A stretch of DNA of 64,000 nt, from contig JAHLEZ010000031.1 in NCBI GenBank assembly GCA_020726505.1, positions 248,001 to 312,000 of the forward strand, in the 5' to 3' direction. A model generated the notes under the pieces. It was given only the letters and a program-made list of their open reading frames with translations, made no database searches and was not told the origin of the DNA. Positions 1 through 10,085 of the stretch are shown here, one piece after another; position 1 is the first letter of the stretch, and the number at the start of each line of letters is the position of its first letter. This DNA is from Leptodontidium sp. MPI-SDFR-AT-0119 (lineage: Eukaryota; Ascomycota; Leotiomycetes; Helotiales; Leptodontidiaceae). The translations under genes were made by a program, and so were the position numbers.

Positions 1-472
1 GTAGTCTCAGTCGCCTGTACTTGTACTTCTCAGCTTCCAATGGTTGTCACACCACCAAGAGTCTTGGCCCACCAGAGCTTCTCGCTTAGGAGCTGGTGGC
101 TTGGATGCTCATAATGACTCATGCTACACAGCCATTGAAACTGCAACCGCAACCCGCTGTGCGGAAATTGAGAAACATGATGAGACAAATTGAATATTGG
201 TTGAGTAGATGACACACAAATGACGTCATAATCTTCCTTTGGCTCACAGAAAAGCGAGCCTGATATTGGTGGCTAGATGCATCACGTGATATTAATGTGA
301 CCAATCCCCCACTAGAAGGGGACTTACTAGAACAGCCCTATTCTGTTTTGGATGAAGTAGTCAAATGAATAAAAAGTATTGATTCTGCGCTCCATCGCGA
401 GGATGACTGTAAGGATCCAACATCCACTTCTATTTGGCGAGTCCGGCGACAATCCATTTTCAGCACCCCTGA
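1..472. other. intergenic, nothing recognised
   Basis: Downstream flank of the SDR gene. Short open frames here lack fungal start context, splice signals and recognisable motifs. Confidence 0.5.
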
Positions 473-1597
473 TCATTTCCACCCCTTCAAAACCGTCTCT
501 CCCTCCTTCACCCTAGCAAACACCAAACTCTTCTCCCAAAGCTCCTTTTGCAACTTTTCATCATTAGCTTCAGGCACAGTCTTATACAAAACCCCACCAT
601 CAACATAAAGCGCCTTCGGATACTCGCCGAACTTCTCACGGTCGAAACACACCGCGAGTAAGAATTTGCCGTTCTTCCCTGGCGTCCGGATCATTGGGTT
701 TGGAGAGAACATCCATGTGAACAACGCGAGGACTTTAAGCACTGAGAAAGCGATTTTGACTGCCGTCTCGCTGTTGCGGACGAGTGATGTGCCTCCGATC
801 CAACCTGGATCGTGGCCGAGGACGGATATGTTGGAGAGTGTTGGGTCGGCATTGAGACGGCGTTGGAGTTCGTACCTAATTTAACATTAACATCGAATCC
901 GCATCATAGATACTCAACAAGATAGAAACCCACGATGAAAGGGAAGAAAGGGAAATGCAACTCACATCCAAGCCTCCATTAAGATTTTACTCAGCGCATA
1001 CCGTCTGTGTCCCGTCTTCCCCACATTCCCATCTGGAAACTCCTCAATCCCCTTCGCCATCTTCTCCGGACTCGTCACGATATTCTTTTTCTGCTCCTCA
1101 TTACTAAAATTCGCGCCGTTGACCGACCACCAGATATCCGTCCCAGTCGAGCCAGTGTAGATGATCCTCCCATGCTCCTTATCCATGCTCTGCAAGATCA
1201 AGATCGTGAGCAGGAAGTTGGCTAGGTAGTTCACGAAGAATGTACGTTCGAATCCATCATTAGTAAAGTACTCTTTCGCAGTATCCTGTACACCGGCGTT
1301 TAGGATTAGCGCGGAAATGGGCGAGATGGCTCCTGAGGCGATCCGGGAGTTGACTTCGGCGGCGAAGGAGCGGATGCTTTCCTGAGAAGTGAGATCCACG
1401 GGTAGGAGGACATATTTGTGTGCCTTCGGTGCTTTTTCGAGTGCAGTTTTCAGATCTGTTGCTTTTGCGGGATCGCGAACTGCGTAGATCGCTGAGTGAG
1501 TGACTGCGTATGGGCTTTGAAGGAATTTGATTACGAAGCCGATACCGATCCCTCCATTGGAGCCGGTGAGTAGGATAGAACCTTTGGGAGAGGCCAT
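473..1597 (-). CDS. short-chain dehydrogenase/reductase (SDR), 2 exons
   Basis: NAD(P)-dependent oxidoreductase of the SDR superfamily; substrate unknown. Exons are 1597-966 and 875-473, giving 344 residues. The intron (965-876) starts GTGAGT and ends TAG, and the frame continues across it into a conserved segment (LGHDPGWIGGTSL). The N-terminal Rossmann motif TGSNGGIG follows the start at once, an NAG motif lies near residue 100, and the catalytic YxxxK is seen as YALSK just before the intron. A start 13 codons upstream (1636) is possible, but MASPKGSILLTG gives the usual SDR N-terminus. The C-terminal half has a hydrophobic stretch (VLALFTWMF), as in fungal SDRs related to retinol dehydrogenase/WW-domain oxidoreductase. 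It lies tail-to-head with the Rtg2-like gene, 300 bp away. Family assignment is firm; biological role is not. Confidence 0.9.
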
Positions 1598-1900
1598 TTT
1601 GATGGTAATACAAGATGAATACTTGGAGAGAATCACATCTGGAAATGCAGGGTGTTAGCAGTTTTGAAGTACTGGATATTGGCATGTGGCGTAGCTCGCC
1701 GTCAGCTTATCCCAAGCGGCGTTCTCTATTCAAGGAAGGTGAATTCGGCGATGTTCATTGGCTGATATTGCGAATTCCCTCCTAGCCCGAAGTAACCAAA
1801 ATTACCCCGGAGTCTCGGAATTTAAACGCAACTGCCATCCCTTTGGAGAAATCTGTCAGAGGGTCATACATTCAGCAAAGGGGTATCTCAAACAGAAAAT

Positions 1901-4017
1901 CTAAAGATCCTCAACTTCTGCCTCCACCTTCCATTTCAACGGCATTCCCTTGCCCACTTTCTTGAACATCCCCTCCAAATCGCCGATCAGACTTCCACGT
2001 TGAGCTTTTGGAGAAACTAATAGCTTCAATCGGATCCCAACGTGGTGGCCTTTCTTTCCCAGTCCGCTGCTTGTCGCTGCTTGCATCTTGACTGTTTCTT
2101 CTAATTCTTTCTCGCTGGCTGGCAATGCAGGCATAATGGTAGCCAGGAAACTTGCGAGCGTGCCAATGTAATCGCACCACCATCCCGTCTCGTAGCCCAC
2201 CAGCGCACGTAGGTTGTCATGAACTCCACGATCGACACGGCCCAAATCGTTTCCCCATCGAGCAGACATTGTCAGGGCGATGACTGAGCGAATTTCATGT
2301 GTCATCCCAGGAAGGCCGGCGAGCATTCCGGTAATAGGATTGTGTAATGCTTTGGCCGAGTTCGCTCCATCTGGATCGCCCATTGCTTGCCATGTGTTTC
2401 TTGCAACAAAGTGAAGTATCTCGGGTGAGATTATAGCTGGGTATCCTTCGGGCATTGCAGTTAGCATCGTTTGGACAACACTCTCAAGTACCTTTGGGTT
2501 TTGGTTGAGAGCGGCTCCTGGCAGAAGTGCAAGAGGATTAGATTCCCGGATGGCGGGTGGAAGTTTAATGTAGAGCACGCCTTCTCTATTTCCTCCGCTG
2601 CAGAAAATAACTTGCTTGATTTTCGGGATCGCTAGATCATCCAGTCAGCATTATTTACTCAAGGACAATGCTGAATGGCCAGGAGGACATAAGCCGTGAA
2701 GAGCTGCTCGTCACGAGCTAGAATGGAATTTAAAGCTCAAGTACCCACCTTCGACAAGAGATTGAACAACAGAGACAATAGCAGGAAATTGTTCTCTTCT
2801 CCGCTTGGACATTCCAAATATTTTTCCCTCCTCGTAATTGTTTACATGAAGCATTTCCTGCCATTTGACGAACCGGTTTCCAGGAACGGTGTATCCCCCA
2901 ATTGCTGGAATGGGATATGGCTGAATCGGATCGGTATGCATGAGCCTGTACAAAAGATCAGTGAATGTCAATAAATGGCTTCGGGAAACCCCATACATGC
3001 TTCCGTAACCTCGAAATCCTCCGCCGCAGAAATATATCGTAATCCCCTCTTTGCTCTCTGATTGTCGCTTCAGATTTGGGAACTTTGAGATCAATTCATC
3101 AAACGTATCCTTCATTCGTGTCCGCAGCTCGACCTTCGTAGATTGAGCAGTAACTTAAAGGCTTCGTCAGCATAAATCAATCTCATGTGCACGATTCAGA
3201 ACATTTGTGGGCGCGAGTAGACAACCCCAGATCCCTTCCAAACCATTCCAAATTGGCGTTTGAAAGGGTCTCCAATGCCCGCGAACAGTTCAATGACAAT
3301 TAGAAATAATATCTTACTTTCCGTGCTCAACGCCAGAGTCAACTTCGCCGCTCCAAACGGCAAGCTCCTCGCCGCCCCAGCAGCCAAAACATCGTATCCA
3401 TCCTCGATATCCGAATTGACATAAGTCATCTGCACACTCCCTCCTCCCAAATCCATAAACAGTCCATCAACTGCAGTATATCCGCTCCTAGCCCCCATAG
3501 CTCCAAACAAACTCTCCATTCCAGGACTCAGAATATCAACCGTCAACCCGCTAGACTTCTTGATCGCCGCAAGCATCTCGTCCCTATTCTCTGCCGTCCG
3601 CATAGCCTCTGTAGCGAATACACTGATTTTATCCTTTGAAACGCTGTAGCTTTCGCAGATGCTTGCGAATCTAGCTAGAGTGTCTGCCACCCGACCGATG
3701 ATCGTGGGAGAGAAGTGGAATGGTCTCGAGGAAGGGCCAGATTCGTGGAGAGCATCGTACAGGGAGATAGGTGCACGTTCGCGATATATGCAATGCAGCA
3801 GACGAGGGACGGATAAGTCTGATATCGAGAATCGTATGCCATTACTAGAGGCCGATGTCGTCAAATTATGTTAGACCATTGAAGTAGGTCAAGGAATTGT
3901 TTACCTTCCCATATCCACGAGCCCGTACAACTGATTGGGGGCACCAGTCGAGTATTGAGACATTTCCGCGGCGAAATTATCGATCGTAATGACCGTTCCT
4001 CCATTGTCTGTGGCCAT
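1901..4017 (-). CDS. RTG2-like: Rtg2-like Ppx/GppA phosphatase-family protein, 5 exons
   Basis: Member of the exopolyphosphatase/guanosine pentaphosphate phosphatase (Ppx/GppA) family, closest to yeast retrograde regulation protein 2. Yeast Rtg2 relays mitochondrial state to nuclear gene expression and sits in SLIK chromatin complexes; that role is known for yeast and only inferred here. Exons 4017-3905, 3844-3318, 3153-2997, 2945-2749 and 2631-1901 total 1725 nt, 574 residues, in frame throughout. Splicing restores the phosphate-binding motif VDMGSNGIRFS (residues 34-44), which is split by intron 1. Other family motifs are FATEAMR, MDLGGGSVQM, MLMHTDPIQPYPIPAIGG (rejoined over intron 3) and IFCSGGNREGVLY (after intron 4). 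Length matches fungal homologues (about 570-590). Start ATG 4017 is the first in frame before the conserved core. Confidence 0.9.
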
Positions 4018-4642
4018 TCTGGGCAATGACGGTGTTTGCGTGACTGTTGTATGTGAAGTTGGAAAAGTCGAATTCGCGACGATAAGAGTTGGGCTGGATT
4101 TGCCAAGATCTGCCCCTCGAGCAAACAGAGCAAACAGGCGGGGTTTCCACCACCCTGACAGTGGAAACGGACAGGCCTAGCAATGCTTGTAAATTGCTTG
4201 TTCACTTTGTTAGTACACGAGCTTTGCACAGATTTTTTACAGCGACCCAATTCCGAATGAAACTTCACAATGTATATTCCCACCACCTGAGTAGTTCTTG
4301 CGATTCCACATCAGAGATTCGAAACAAACGAGAGAAGAAAAGAGAGCTGCGATCAACTGATCTAGAAGCGTAAACGAACTCTTACTTTCTAGTTCTTTTG
4401 ATCGAGAACAAGATCAGCATGCCAATGATGTCGATGCTTTGGTTGAAAGTGTGTTTTGGAATTGGTATCCTCATAATTAAATGAACATTCGTAGAAAGGA
4501 GGAACAATTTAGAAAATAACAGCAACTGTTACTTTTGATCCTCAACCCAAGTCTCGGGCTTCCCACAAACGAAGCTCGAGACGAGGAAACTGAAAGAAAT
4601 GCAAGTAGGGTATCATCTAAGGACCGCTGGCTACTGTATTAA
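4018..4642. other. intergenic between Rtg2-like gene and FAD monooxygenase
   Basis: Contains the promoter side of the Rtg2-like gene and the 3' flank of the monooxygenase gene. No convincing coding exon or repeat was seen; frames at 4089-4373 (+) and 3861-4286 (-) look accidental. Confidence 0.5.
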
Positions 4643-5893
4643 CTAGTAAAACAGCCTGAGAACCGAGTAACCACCGTAGAATACCGCATACAAGAACGGA
4701 TAAGCCACAGGAGCCCACCAGTTCTCCCGAATATCAAAACTGACTCTCCTCACCAGCCAACTCTGCATACTCGTCCTTGGAGCGCCTTTAGTGAAAAACA
4801 TATCCCCCATCATCCCATTTGTCATTTTCTGAGCATGAATAGCTCGTTCGAACATATCATCCTCGAAAGCCTTGATGCCCTGATCCATCGCCTCACTTCC
4901 ATTCTTGACCCCCTCAAGGATCACTTTCGACAACTTCATCGCATCCTCAAACGCAAAATTCACACCCTCCCCAGCAAATGGAGTCATGAGATGTGCTGCA
5001 TCCCCTAGAAGCGTAACTCCCTTCCTATGCTCCCACCTATACCCCTCCGGCAAATGATGAAGATTATACACCTTAACCTCCATCTCCGCCTTCCTAATCA
5101 TGCCTCTGATCCCCTCACTCCAATCCGCAAACATTCCCTCTACCTCCTCTTTCCCCAATGGCTCCCTCGGCGGCTCATCAAACTGCACAAACAACCCGAC
5201 ATCAACACCTCCCTCCCCAAGCTGCTGTCCAGTAACCGACTTCCCATCACCAAACGCAAACAACGACCCCCTATTCACAAGTTTCGCCACCTCCGGCGCC
5301 CTCACAACCACATCGGGAATCGTAAGCGCATATTTCGATATCCCCGAGAACACAGGTCTCTGCACCTCATCCACGAACCTCCTCGTCCGGCTCCACCCCC
5401 CATCAGCACCAACCGCCAGATCAAACCCCCCTCTCACCTCCCCATTCCCAAACTGCAACTGCAACTTCCCTCCCTCCTCCTCAACACCATCCAATTTAAA
5501 CCCCCACGTGACGCTCCCTTCTGGCAGACCAGCCAACAACATCGTCCGCAGCTGGAACCGATCGATCTCTGGATTCCCATCCGAGGATGCGGATAGGCTG
5601 AAATACGTCTTGAGGTTCTTGTCGCAGATCCGCATTGCTGAGCCGTCGAAGCGCGCGTATTTCAGGAACTCGTCGTAGAGACCAGCGGCTTTCATGGCGG
5701 CGAGTCCGGTCTTGGGATGGAGGTCGAGAGTGCCGCCTTGGGCGCGGAAGTTGGGTGAGGATTCGGCTTCGAATATGGTTATTTTGAGAGGGGTGCTGGA
5801 GGGGGGAGATGTGGTTTGGGCTTGGAGGAGGAGTCGTGTGAGCATGCAGCCTGCGGGCCCGGCGCCGATGATGGCGATGTTGAATGTAGACAT
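4643..5893 (-). CDS. FAD-dependent monooxygenase, TetX/aromatic hydroxylase-like
   Basis: Single-exon flavoprotein of 416 residues (FAD_binding_3 type), likely using NAD(P)H and O2 to hydroxylate a small aromatic or polyketide-like molecule. The N-terminal Rossmann motif is IIGAGPAG (residues 8-15). The segment FRAQGGTLDLHP resembles the tetracycline-destructase/TetX branch. A second FAD/NADPH motif reads GADGGWSRTR, and the third is LLGDAAHLMTPFAGEGVN near residue 300. The last 25 residues are hydrophobic (AYPFLYAVFYGGYSVL) and could be a tail anchor. A TATA-like CATAAATAC on this strand lies about 105 bp upstream (5996-6004). Such enzymes often occur in secondary metabolism or detoxification, but no cluster partners are seen beside it. 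Substrate cannot be told from sequence. Confidence 0.88.
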   Translation of the reverse strand: MSTFNIAIIGAGPAGCMLTRLLLQAQTTSPPSSTPLKITIFEAESSPNFRAQGGTLDLHPKTGLAAMKAAGLYDEFLKYARFDGSAMRICDKNLKTYFSLSASSDGNPEIDRFQLRTMLLAGLPEGSVTWGFKLDGVEEEGGKLQLQFGNGEVRGGFDLAVGADGGWSRTRRFVDEVQRPVFSGISKYALTIPDVVVRAPEVAKLVNRGSLFAFGDGKSVTGQQLGEGGVDVGLFVQFDEPPREPLGKEEVEGMFADWSEGIRGMIRKAEMEVKVYNLHHLPEGYRWEHRKGVTLLGDAAHLMTPFAGEGVNFAFEDAMKLSKVILEGVKNGSEAMDQGIKAFEDDMFERAIHAQKMTNGMMGDMFFTKGAPRTSMQSWLVRRVSFDIRENWWAPVAYPFLYAVFYGGYSVLRLFY

Positions 5894-6477
5894 TATAATT
5901 CGATTTGATTCTTGAAGGCGACAATGATGAGATCTGATGATGGTGGATGACCCGAGAATTAAAGTCTCGAGACCAAAGTCGGAGGATGCGAACGGTATTT
6001 ATGCCTGAAGAAGTCGTGATGGTGAAGTCAAGCGAGTGCGAATTTCTCGTCATGCATTCCCAATCGAGATGAGCCGATGTAAGATTGCCGCGCAATCAAT
6101 CTGAAAGGGGTGTCCTATGTGAGGGAATCAACAAAGATCTCTTGGAAATTGATGGAAACATCAGATGAACAGGAATTTGATCACCTCGATTCGATGTTCT
6201 TAAGTTGCAAACGTGTTTCTCGGTTACTGGTACTGGAGGTTCGGCCGTAAGTAAGCAGGCGGGAACAAACACGCCGAGCCAGCAAATACCTCCAAAGGAT
6301 TCAGCCTGCGATGAATCATCCCGAATACCGAATTATTGACGTCTGAAACGAGAGATTTATATAGCTGTGGTGACTGCCAGACCCCATTTGATTTGTTTTA
6401 GGTCTATTAACATTCAAATATCCACAATGCTGAAAATGACATCCATCTCGCTATTTATTTGCCTGCAAGCCCCCTCA
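5894..6477. other. intergenic, monooxygenase promoter side
   Basis: About 580 bp without a supported gene, between the monooxygenase start and the 3' end of the phospholipase pseudogene. It holds the TATA-like element near 6000 and nothing else recognisable. Confidence 0.5.
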
Positions 6478-7862
6478 TCAGCTCGAGTACGTAACACTAA
6501 AAGCCTGGAAATAGCTGGCCGCCCCCGAAATCTGAACACTGCCCTTCCCATTCACAGTAACAAACTTCCCATTCTCCTTCTGCAGCACATACCCCTTGCC
6601 CACCTGAAACGAAGCCGTATACTCCTAGCAACTTCTAGGACTATCAATCAAGTCAGTATGACTCCCAATATACCTCCCATCCTTCACACTGCTGATTGTG
6701 AATTGACTTCCATCGTTGTCTAGTTGGTGCACAACCCATCGCTGGTTGATATCCGAATCCTTGCTCTGAGACACTAGACACATTATTGGGAGAGATTTGA
6801 TTGTCGTAGGGAACACTTGGTCTTGTGATAGGATACTTTAGCATCCTTGTGAGGAATGTGAGGAACCGGTGCATCAGGAAGGTTCGTAACTGAGTAGTCA
6901 GGATTGTCGAAGTCAAAAGCATTGACTAAATATGACAGTGTTCTTCTCCAGGGAACCATTTCAGGAGTATCGACATTCTTCCCCTTGGCTGCGAGCCACT
7001 TCTCGACGAACTTGATTTGAGAATTGTGGTCACTATTCGGTGAAGACACGGCCCGCCTCTTATCCAGGGAGAGACGATGTAGAACAGGAGACGGAAACCA
7101 GGTCCTGAGTGGGTATATCCGACAACTCCATATGGATCTTGTAGCCACTCGCCTGGTGTCTCAGAAGGAGAATGGTGTGGAGTTACATGATCTCCCCATC
7201 CTCCTACCTCGTCGTCAGAGATGATGAGTGCGGTCTTCGCGGATGCAGCACCTTGCGTGACGGCATCTACCACTTGCTTCTGCAACCAGGCGCCATCTCG
7301 AGGCGAGTGGGTTGTCAACAAAGTTATCAGCATCTTAGAACACGGACTATGATACGTTTGCGTTCTGGTAGATCTCTGCCGTGGTCCTCCAGGTGAGGGG
7401 GTAGCAGTTGAAGCCACATTTCTCGCAACCAAGAGTCTCGTTGTTGTCGATGTACGGATATCCACCTTGACCTTTGGTTTGAGGTGATCCGGGGACGTTG
7501 ATGGATCCTGAAGACCAAGTAACTCGGCTCGGGTTAGTGGAAGCGATGACGGATTCCTGGCTGTTTATTAGTCCCCGAGACCGTGGATGATCAAAGTGTG
7601 TACGAAAGACATTTCAAAACTCACCTGATATATATCTTCAACGTTTCAACCATCGGCAAAGAGAACTGCACTGGAATATCACTTCTGCGGTAGTGTCCCC
7701 AGCCCCACGGAGTATTGTTAGTCGCCCAATAACCATTCAAACCTTCATTCCGAGCAGCCTGGCTTCTATTCCAGCCATTATCACCCGTAACCATACATTG
7801 TGTTGCTTCCAAGAAGTTTCCGCCCTGGTAATTGAGATACCATGGAAGGAGGCACAGTACTA
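6478..7862 (-). pseudogene. phospholipase C / phosphoesterase-family pseudogene
   Basis: Decayed relative of fungal secreted phosphoesterases (non-haemolytic phospholipase C family). Family-like pieces appear in order but in changing frames: WYLNYQGGNFLEATQCM and WGWGHYRRSDIPVQF (7860-7640); SGSINVPGSPQ and YIDNNETLGCEKCGFNCYPL after a likely intron; DNPLA joined directly to DGAWLQKQVVDAVTQ near 7300; DDEVGGWGDHVTPHHSP (about 7215-7165); PGFRL...VSPWIRGG; then, after two frame changes within about 20 bp near 7055, NSDHNSQIKFVEKWLAAKGKN. The C-terminal domain ends SYFQAFSVTYSS at a stop at 6478-6480. The family's N-terminal ~110 residues (substrate-binding ENRxFDH region) are missing upstream of 7862, and about 70 residues are deleted at DNPLA/DGAWL. 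Lesions are deletions and frameshifts rather than RIP-type stops. Confidence 0.8.
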
Positions 7863-7883
7863 GGACAATGAAAAGGGCCCGAA

Positions 7884-8230
7884 CGCCATTTTACACCCAA
7901 AACTCAACATTTCACTTAACAAGCAAATAACAACCACATATAATTGAAAAATATACAAATTAGTAACTCTATTAATTCGAACTAAGGCTTTAATTCTATC
8001 TCTTACGAATTAAGATTTAGATTATACTCGTGTGTTTATTAAGTAAGTTTTGCGTGTTTTCGCGACTTTTCGTCATTTTACACCAAAAATAACCTTCAAA
8101 TCGCTTCAAATCACGAGACACCTACTTATTAATGTGCATTACAATCCCTCCTTAATTAAAAGGTAAATTTATTTGAAAATAATACGTTTAAGTATCGAAT
8201 CTATATAGATATCAATTTATATACTCGCGC
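7884..8230. repeat. AT-rich segment with two direct copies of a 20-bp motif
   Basis: An AT-rich block abuts the broken 5' end of the phospholipase pseudogene. A motif of the form CG(C/T)CATTTTACACC followed by an A-rich run occurs at 7884 and again at 8071, 187 bp apart in the same orientation. It could be the remnant of a small non-autonomous transposon that removed the gene's 5' end. No clear terminal inverted repeat or target duplication was found. Confidence 0.35.
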
Positions 8231-8539
8231 TAGGTGTAGTTTTAGAACTACGTTAGTATGCAAAGTGGGCAATATGGCTGTTTTTGGTGGGGATTTAGCC
8301 GAGTGGCCCTTTTCAGTGTCCACGTACTGTACGAAGCACTGGTCGTCAAAGCCGAGTCCACAGCTTGTTCCCAAATGGGCTTGCCTGAGTTGACCTGTAC
8401 ATTGGGACAAGTAGCAGTTACGATGCTACAGTTAGGAAATGTGCAGAAGACATGTTTTTCGTGCGTTTGGCCAGGTGATTGTTGTTCACGTGTGTTAGGC
8501 AACAACTCGGCTAATTTTCAGGAGGCGTTAGCGAGGTGG

Positions 8540-8545
8540 TATAAA
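8540..8545 (+). promoter_or_regulatory. TATA box of the F-box-like gene
   Basis: TATAAA lies 82 bp before the ATG at 8627 and is followed by a pyrimidine-rich tract, a common fungal core-promoter arrangement. Confidence 0.5.
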
Positions 8546-8626
8546 GAGGCGCCCTTCCCCTCTCTTCCTGCAGCTTCCCCACCACTTCCCTATCGATTCG
8601 CATTAGACTAATATCAGTTCAACACC

Positions 8627-9622
8627 ATGTGCCCCCCAGGCGTCGACCAGACCATGCGGTCCCCACAGCAGTGGTTGTTGTACGCTCCTGAACTTGAACA
8701 GCGACACTCATTCACAGAGGAGGGTGATGGTTGGGGCACCAAGTTCAGTGAAATATTCAGCGAGGGCGATAAGTTATTTGATACTTGGGCTATGCTGGCA
8801 CGGCCTGCTCATTCTAGATTGAAGAGGACCCCTCTGAAGAGTGACGGCCGCCGTGGTCTCTTCGACCTGCTCTCCAACGAACTCATCGACATGATTCTGG
8901 AACATGTTGTCGAAGATCCGGTAGATACGATGGCGCTGGGACTCACCTGCGAAGGCTTCTGGTATCCCGTATCGCAGTTCATTCACACCTCCTATATTAA
9001 GAGCGCTGCACCATGGGCGAACACGAAAATCATTCTCCAAGGATCCTATTCAACCACCTTACCGCTGTCCTTGGTTGAGTCTCCAGCTGTCTCCAAGGCT
9101 ACAAGATATAATGGTTCCCGCATGCCATCATCTAGGAAACTCTTCTGGGCGGGTTGGGATTTTGAACAACCAAAGACTCTGAAGCAAGTAGAACGCGAGT
9201 GGCGGACCGCTGCAGTGATGCACAAGGAGAGCAGCCATATCCCAGACAGCCGTTGGGATGAGTTGCAAGAGCAGCTGACGACATCCTACCTCTTTCCCTG
9301 CGATCAAAACTGGCTCTTGCGAAACTTCACGAACAAGGAATTCGTCTCGTCTGGGCATTCAACTCAACGAAATATAGGAAGAAGTGAGAAGTCAGTAGAG
9401 GGGTTGCGCTTCGAGGATGTGTTGCTGATGAAAATTTTCTGGGCCAGTCATTCGCATCATGAGCGGAGTGATAAGGAGTGTCATCCTAGTGTCTGGGCGG
9501 GACATTGCTTTGATGTTGTGACCGAAGCGTTTCATAAGGCTGAGGGGGGAGATGGGTGGCGAGATGTCACAGCTGAGACTGAGAGAGATGTCGTAGCTTG
9601 GAAGCTGGCTCAAGGATGTTAG
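8627..9622 (+). CDS. F-box-like domain protein, single exon
   Basis: Predicted 331-residue protein. Residues about 77-120 (LFDLLSNELIDMILEHVVED, then MALGLTCEGFW) fit the F-box-like helix set that docks Skp1 in SCF ubiquitin ligases. The rest, rich in Trp and charged residues (WEDLQEQ-like, WAGHCFDVV), has no domain I recognise; in fungi many such proteins are orphan F-box proteins with short-lived lineages. The start is supported by a TATAAA 82 bp upstream, a CT-rich leader and CAACACCATG context. It lies next to, and opposite in direction to, the decayed phospholipase gene and the AT-rich repeat block. No target substrate can be inferred. Confidence 0.75.
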   Translation: MCPPGVDQTMRSPQQWLLYAPELEQRHSFTEEGDGWGTKFSEIFSEGDKLFDTWAMLARPAHSRLKRTPLKSDGRRGLFDLLSNELIDMILEHVVEDPVDTMALGLTCEGFWYPVSQFIHTSYIKSAAPWANTKIILQGSYSTTLPLSLVESPAVSKATRYNGSRMPSSRKLFWAGWDFEQPKTLKQVEREWRTAAVMHKESSHIPDSRWDELQEQLTTSYLFPCDQNWLLRNFTNKEFVSSGHSTQRNIGRSEKSVEGLRFEDVLLMKIFWASHSHHERSDKECHPSVWAGHCFDVVTEAFHKAEGGDGWRDVTAETERDVVAWKLAQGC

Positions 9623-9836
9623 CTGGTTGTCACGTTAACGTCGACCAAATTATCGTCTGTTTTATTAGATTCTGAGAGATCCTCGGTTTCAGAGATGAAA
9701 AAGCAACGGTTTAGTTTCTCTATGATGACTTCTTGACCGCATTCCAAACCAATATCTGATGTTCAACCACTGCAAAGTGTATTTTCAATCCCTCCCATCC
9801 TAGCCTCTTCTAGGGCTCAAGCTACCCCAAGTAAAT

Positions 9837-10085
9837 TCAGGACCACCCACCGGGAAACTTGTGATAAGGAAAAGAACTTGGCGGATAGTAATTAGGCTTC
9901 GCGTGTGACCCGGGTTGAACACCTATCAGCCACCACTGCATAGCTGCTGTACTGCTGTATGGACCTGTGCTTGGTTGTTCGTTGTAAGTAGCGACAGCAG
10001 AGCCAGTGCACAGCACTTTGTTACAGAGTGGACAAGAAGATAGTGGGAAAGTGTCGTTGGACCCACGGTTGTGGCAATATCCCAT
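9837..10085 (-). CDS. small hypothetical protein with CxxC motif, 82 residues
   Basis: Not recognised as a family. The frame has a good fungal start: a long CA-rich leader and AACAAAATG directly before the coding sequence (10085). The N-terminal third has five cysteines and a histidine (YCHNRG, then CPLCNKVLC), suggesting a small zinc-binding or disulfide motif. The remainder is rich in Pro, Tyr, Ser and Trp (PNYYPPSSFPYHKFPGGW). There is no signal peptide or membrane segment. Intron-free and isolated between the F-box-like gene (which ends 214 bp away) and a 1.2-kb gene-poor stretch. It could be a real small gene; transcript evidence would settle it. Confidence 0.45.
   Translation of the reverse strand: MGYCHNRGSNDTFPLSSCPLCNKVLCTGSAVATYNEQPSTGPYSSTAAMQWWLIGVQPGSHAKPNYYPPSSFPYHKFPGGWS

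Noticed and set aside
5027..5678. Two overlapping plus-strand frames of about 190 codons
   Set aside because: They lie antisense to the FAD monooxygenase, are Pro/Ser/His-rich shadows and have no motif.
1..7862. A secondary-metabolite cluster made of SDR, FAD monooxygenase and nearby genes
   Set aside because: No backbone synthase, regulator or transporter lies next to them; an Rtg2-like housekeeping gene sits between.
8258..8611. 117-codon frame upstream of the F-box-like gene
   Set aside because: It overlaps the TATA box and leader of that gene and has no family features beyond chance cysteines.
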